The position numbers were made by a program, and so were the translations under genes. Below, piece after piece: positions 5,281-8,388 of a DNA stretch of 8,388 bases. The stretch is taken from the NCBI GenBank assembly GCA_013042765.1, contig JABDPP010000349.1, positions 1-8,388 on the forward strand, given 5' to 3'. Origin of the DNA: Litoreibacter sp. (GTDB taxonomy: Bacteria > Pseudomonadota > Alphaproteobacteria > Rhodobacterales > Rhodobacteraceae). Numbering within the stretch: the first letter of the stretch is position 1; each line of letters starts with the position of its first letter. Below the pieces are notes generated by a model. It worked only from the letters and a program-made list of their open reading frames with translations, was not told where the DNA came from and ran no database searches.

Positions 5281-6372
5281 TTGCCGGACACGATGACCAG
5301 CGACGCCTTCGTGGCGTTCGACCGGGTTCAGAAGAGCTATGACGGCGAAACACTCGTTGTCAAAGACCTGAACCTTGACATGCCCAAGGGCGAGTTTCTG
5401 ACGATGCTCGGCCCCTCGGGATCGGGGAAAACCACCTGCCTTATGATGCTGGCCGGGTTCGAGACAGCGACCCATGGCGAGATCCGGCTGGATGGGCGCG
5501 AGATCAACAATATCCCGCCGCACAAACGCGGCATCGGCATGGTGTTCCAGAACTACGCCCTGTTTCCGCATATGACGGTCAACGAGAACCTTGCGTTTCC
5601 ATTGGAAGTGCGCGGCCTCGACAAGGCCGAACGGGAAGCCAAGGTGCGGCGCGCGCTTGAGATGGTGCAGATGGGAGATTTCGGCAATCGCCGCCCGGCA
5701 CAGCTTTCTGGCGGTCAGCAACAGCGTGTGGCCCTGGCCCGCGCATTGGTGTTCGAGCCGGAGCTGGTTTTGATGGACGAGCCGCTTGGCGCGCTCGACA
5801 AGCAGCTGCGCGAGCATATGCAGTTCGAGATCAAGCGGATCTCCGACGATCTTGGCATTACAGTTGTCTACGTGACCCATGACCAGACCGAAGCGCTGAC
5901 CATGTCCGACCGCGTTGCCGTCTTTGAAGACGGACGAATTCAGCAGCTGGCCCCGCCGGAGGATCTCTACGAGCGCCCCGACAACAGTTTCGTTGCGCAA
6001 TTTATCGGCGAGAACAACAAGTTGTCTGGCAAGGTTAAAGCCCGCAACGGCGAGATCGCGACGGTCGAGCTGCCCGGTGGCGGCAGCACCAACGCGCTGG
6101 CGGTCAATTGCGGTGACGTTGGCACCGAGACGCTGGTCTCGATCCGTCCCGAGCGGGTCGATGTCGCGTCCGAGGGCGAAAACGCCACCGACGCGCGGGT
6201 GCTGGAACTGATCTATCTGGGCGATCACATCCGCTGTCGCCTCGATGTGCACGGGAATGACGAATTCGTGGTGAAAGTGCCGAACTCTGCCGGCCATGAA
6301 CACCTGACGGTGGGAGAGATGACCCGCATTTCCTGGGCCGCGGAAGACGCCCGGGCGCTGGACCCGCTTTGA
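5281..6372 (+). CDS. PotA-like ABC importer ATPase
   Basis: This cytoplasmic ATPase would power a binding-protein-dependent importer. The 363 residues contain Walker A GPSGSGKTT (44-52), Q-loop VFQNYALFPHMTV (Gln90), signature LSGGQQQR (142-149), Walker B LVLMDE (162-167), D-loop GALD (170-173) and the switch His in VTHDQTEA (His200). A C-terminal TOBE-type domain (about 245-355) contains SIRPERVDV, as in PotA and related MalK/CysA-class ATPases. The start is TTG 5281 with GGGGAG (5268-5273) seven nt upstream; the in-frame ATG at 5293 is too far from it. It is the first gene of an operon with a binding protein and permease. Polyamine (putrescine/spermidine) uptake is the usual annotation, but the family includes other substrates, so no gene symbol is given. 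Confidence 0.96.
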   Translation: MPDTMTSDAFVAFDRVQKSYDGETLVVKDLNLDMPKGEFLTMLGPSGSGKTTCLMMLAGFETATHGEIRLDGREINNIPPHKRGIGMVFQNYALFPHMTVNENLAFPLEVRGLDKAEREAKVRRALEMVQMGDFGNRRPAQLSGGQQQRVALARALVFEPELVLMDEPLGALDKQLREHMQFEIKRISDDLGITVVYVTHDQTEALTMSDRVAVFEDGRIQQLAPPEDLYERPDNSFVAQFIGENNKLSGKVKARNGEIATVELPGGGSTNALAVNCGDVGTETLVSIRPERVDVASEGENATDARVLELIYLGDHIRCRLDVHGNDEFVVKVPNSAGHEHLTVGEMTRISWAAEDARALDPL

Positions 6373-6386
6373 ATGACGAGAATTGT

Positions 6387-6407
6387 TCTGGCCTCGAACG
6401 GGCCGGA
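6387..6407 (+). other. Short intercistronic hairpin between ATPase and binding-protein genes
   Basis: TCTGGCC (6387-6393) pairs with GGCCGGA (6401-6407), 7 bp with one G-U pair and a 7-nt loop, in the 77-bp gap. There is no T-run, so it is not a terminator; it may help shield the 5' end of the binding-protein message after processing. Confidence 0.35.
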
Positions 6408-6449
6408 TCGGACTGAAACCAAAAACAGAACCTACTGGGAGAAAAAGAT

Positions 6450-7520
6450 ATGAAGAAAACACTTATTCTGACCACGGCTTTGGTCGGTATGTCCTTTGCG
6501 GCGAATGCCGCCGAGGTGACCGTGATGAGCTGGGGCGGCGCGTATACCAAGTCTCAGGTTGAGGCGTATCATAAGCCGTTCATGGAACAGACCGGCGTCA
6601 AGGTAAACTCCGTGGACAGCGACAACCCCGCGACCCCGATCAAGGCGCAGGTTGAGGCTGGCAACGTGACCGTTGACGTGGCCGACGTGGAGTTCTCCGA
6701 CGCGGTGCGTCTGTGCGACGAAGGACTGTTGGAAGAGATCGACACCAGCATGCTGCCCCCGGCTCCTGACGGGACCCCGGCCACCGATGACTTCATCGAC
6801 GGTGCCCTGCAGGATTGCGCAGTCGCCAACATCGTGTGGTCAACCGTTTTTGCCTACAACACCGCCAATGTTGACGGCACTCCGACCTCGATCGGCGATT
6901 TCTTCGACACGGCCAAGTTTCCGGGCAAGCGCGGTCTGCGCAAATCTGCCAAGGCAACGCTTGAGATGGCCCTGATGGCCGATGGCGTGCCGGCGGGCGA
7001 GGTTTACGGCATTCTGGAGACGGATGAGGGCGTTGACCGTGCATTTGCCAAGCTCGACTCGATCAAAGGCGACATCGTCTGGTGGGAAGCAGGCGCTCAG
7101 CCGCCGCAGCTTCTGGCAGATGGCGAAGTTACAATGTCGACCGCCTATAACGGCCGGATCTTCAACGCCGCCGTGGCCGAAGGTCAGCCGCTGGAAGTGG
7201 TCTGGGACGGCCAGATCCTCGACTTCGACCTTTTCGTGATCCCGAAAGGGGCTCCAAACAAGGAAGAGGCGCTGGAGTTCATCAAGTTCTCCACTGACAC
7301 GCAGCGTCTTGCGGATCAGGCCAGCTGGATCAGCTACGGTCCTGCACGCAAGTCCTCGGGCGCACTGGTTGGCAAGTATTCCGACGGCAAGACGGACATG
7401 GCGCCGCATATGCCCACGGCAGCTGCAAACCTCGGTAATGCGCTGGTCAACAACTTCGAGTTCTGGGTCGACCAGGATGCGGAGCTGAACGAGCGTTTCA
7501 ACGCCTGGCTTGCCCAGTAA
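6450..7520 (+). CDS. PotD-like periplasmic solute-binding protein
   Basis: This protein captures the substrate in the periplasm and delivers it to the permease. The 356-residue precursor has a classic Sec signal peptide (MKKTLILTTALVG..., AxA cleavage site at 18-20, mature protein from AEVTV). The mature N-terminus VTVMSWGGAYTKSQVEAYHKPF and the later WWEAGAQPPQLLADGEVTM and YNGR segments are typical of family 1 solute-binding proteins of the polyamine/cationic solute group. There is no lipobox Cys. The start is ATG 6450 with GGGAG (6437-6441) eight nt upstream. It is probably co-transcribed with the ATPase gene. Acidic residues are frequent, which fits but does not prove a cationic ligand. 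Relatives include binding proteins for opines and other amines, so substrate is open. Confidence 0.95.
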   Translation: MKKTLILTTALVGMSFAANAAEVTVMSWGGAYTKSQVEAYHKPFMEQTGVKVNSVDSDNPATPIKAQVEAGNVTVDVADVEFSDAVRLCDEGLLEEIDTSMLPPAPDGTPATDDFIDGALQDCAVANIVWSTVFAYNTANVDGTPTSIGDFFDTAKFPGKRGLRKSAKATLEMALMADGVPAGEVYGILETDEGVDRAFAKLDSIKGDIVWWEAGAQPPQLLADGEVTMSTAYNGRIFNAAVAEGQPLEVVWDGQILDFDLFVIPKGAPNKEEALEFIKFSTDTQRLADQASWISYGPARKSSGALVGKYSDGKTDMAPHMPTAAANLGNALVNNFEFWVDQDAELNERFNAWLAQ

Positions 7521-7531
7521 CGATCTACACG

Positions 7532-7587
7532 CCCCCGCCGTTTCGGCGGCGGGGGTGATGCTTATCGGTCAGGGGCCTTCGGGCCCC
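7532..7587 (+). other. Tandem stable hairpins between binding-protein and permease genes
   Basis: The first hairpin is a perfect 9-bp GC stem (7532-7540 with 7547-7555, 6-nt loop), 11 bases after the binding-protein stop. The second is GGGGCC-TTCG-GGCCCC (7572-7587), a C(UUCG)G tetraloop of exceptional stability. Neither is followed by a T-run. Such structures commonly protect the upstream message from 3' exonucleases, keeping binding protein in excess over permease. Confidence 0.7.
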
Positions 7588-7616
7588 GGCCAACCTCTGG
7601 AAAAGGCGATGCTTCC

Positions 7617-8388
7617 ATGACCGATGCCCCGATGGATGGTGCCCTGAGCAAACCCGACAGCCAGTCCGGATCTTCCGACAGCAGGTTGACGACGGCGGAT
7701 GGCCGTCCGCTCAAGGCAGCGCTCGCGCAAGCTGAAGCGAAGGCAAGACGCAAAGCATTTTTCCTCGTGATGCCGCTTTTCCTCTTTGTGCTGATCACCT
7801 TCGTGTCCCCGATCGGCCAGCTTCTTCACCGCTCGGTCAACAACCCGGGCTTCACCACGCATGAGAACCTTGGCACCGGTGTGAAGACGCCGATCATGGT
7901 CAATCTCCGGCAGTGGTTTGACGAAAACCCCTCAGGCACCGACCCCGATGAGTCTGCGTATACCGCGCTCGCGGCCGACCTGGTTACCTTGCGCGAGTTG
8001 AAAGCGCCGGGGCAGGTGGGCACGCGGATTAACTATGAACGCTCCGGGTCGCGCTCGCTATTTACCAAGACCGCCCGCAAGGCGCAAAAACTCGAAGCGC
8101 CGTTCAAGGAGGCGATCCTTGATGTCGATGAGGACTGGGCCGATCCCAAGCTCTGGTCAGTCATGCGCGGTGCCTCTTCCGCCTATACGTTCAATTTCTA
8201 CCTCGCCGCCCTCGATATGGCCCGTGATGAGACCGGCCAGGTCACCGCGGTTGACCAGAAACGACAGGTCTATGTGAAGCTCTTCACGCGAACGCTGATG
8301 CTCTCGCTGCTGATCACCTTCATGTGCTTTCTGTTGGCCTATCCGGTGGCGCACCTGTTGGCGACGCTGCCGCTGCGATATTCGAACC
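7617..8388 (+). CDS. PotB-like ABC importer permease (3' end outside window)
   Basis: This is the first inner-membrane permease subunit of the importer. The frame is open from ATG 7617 to the right edge (257 residues seen). Residues 1-46 are polar and probably cytoplasmic. A first membrane helix spans about 47-70 (FFLVMPLFLFVLITFVSPIG). A long polar stretch follows (about 71-222, presumably periplasmic), then a second helix beginning TRTLMLSLLITFMCFLLAYPVAHLLA (about 224-250), the typical opening of the MetI-type permease domain. GGAAAAGG (7599-7606) lies 10 nt before the ATG, a slightly long spacing. The 150-residue segment between helices is much longer than in Escherichia coli PotB, but permeases of this size do occur in alphaproteobacteria. 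A second permease gene would be expected just downstream. Confidence 0.9.
   Translation, partial: MTDAPMDGALSKPDSQSGSSDSRLTTADGRPLKAALAQAEAKARRKAFFLVMPLFLFVLITFVSPIGQLLHRSVNNPGFTTHENLGTGVKTPIMVNLRQWFDENPSGTDPDESAYTALAADLVTLRELKAPGQVGTRINYERSGSRSLFTKTARKAQKLEAPFKEAILDVDEDWADPKLWSVMRGASSAYTFNFYLAALDMARDETGQVTAVDQKRQVYVKLFTRTLMLSLLITFMCFLLAYPVAHLLATLPLRYSN

Noticed and set aside
5242..6462. 406-residue minus-strand frame covering the ATPase gene
   Set aside because: Long only because of GC-rich codon structure on the opposite strand; the plus strand carries all ABC ATPase motifs.
7562..8023. Minus-strand frames over the permease gene
   Set aside because: The plus-strand frame from 7617 is continuous to the window edge and contains permease helices; it was simply open-ended.

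Overview
The window looks like chromosome of an alphaproteobacterium, most likely Rhodobacterales (Roseobacter/Paracoccus type). The clues are a phaC-phaP-phaR polyhydroxyalkanoate (PHA) cluster in the Paracoccus order, GC-rich coding sequence, two well-supported TTG starts behind strong Shine-Dalgarno sequences, and an octanoyltransferase of alphaproteobacterial style. Nothing looks mobile: I found no transposase, integrase, phage gene or CRISPR array.

Left part (1-2270): PHA storage. The 3' half of a class I PHA synthase gene (phaC) enters from the left. It is followed by phaP, encoding the granule-coat phasin, and phaR, encoding the regulator that senses PHA and represses phasin. The DNA between them is the most informative part of the window. 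Two near-identical 15-bp TGC-rich dyads precede phaP, 28 bp apart, one of them filling the -35/-10 spacer of the best phaP promoter. A weaker copy of the same dyad precedes phaR. After phaP there is a hairpin with a C/U-rich loop and then a very strong intrinsic terminator.

Middle (2271-4937): housekeeping genes. A small membrane-anchored or exported monohaem c-type cytochrome (+) converges on lipB (-), which encodes lipoyl(octanoyl) transferase. Divergent from lipB is a 420-residue exported protein with a peptidoglycan-binding-like domain and a Sel1-like repeat. It ends at a terminator and is followed by tRNA-Leu(GAG) with its own recognisable promoter.

Right part (4938-8388): a 343-bp gene-free leader rich in inverted repeats opens a PotA/PotD/PotB-type ABC importer operon (ATPase, periplasmic binding protein, first permease). 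The permease runs off the right edge and has an unusually long extracytoplasmic segment between its first two membrane helices. Two very stable hairpins lie between the binding-protein and permease genes and probably set different expression levels. Polyamines are the default substrate guess, but the family also carries other small molecules.

I did not find a wholly new system. The best leads are the PhaR operator architecture, the possible phaP 3'-UTR small RNA, the odd small cytochrome, the structured leader of the transporter operon and the permease insert.
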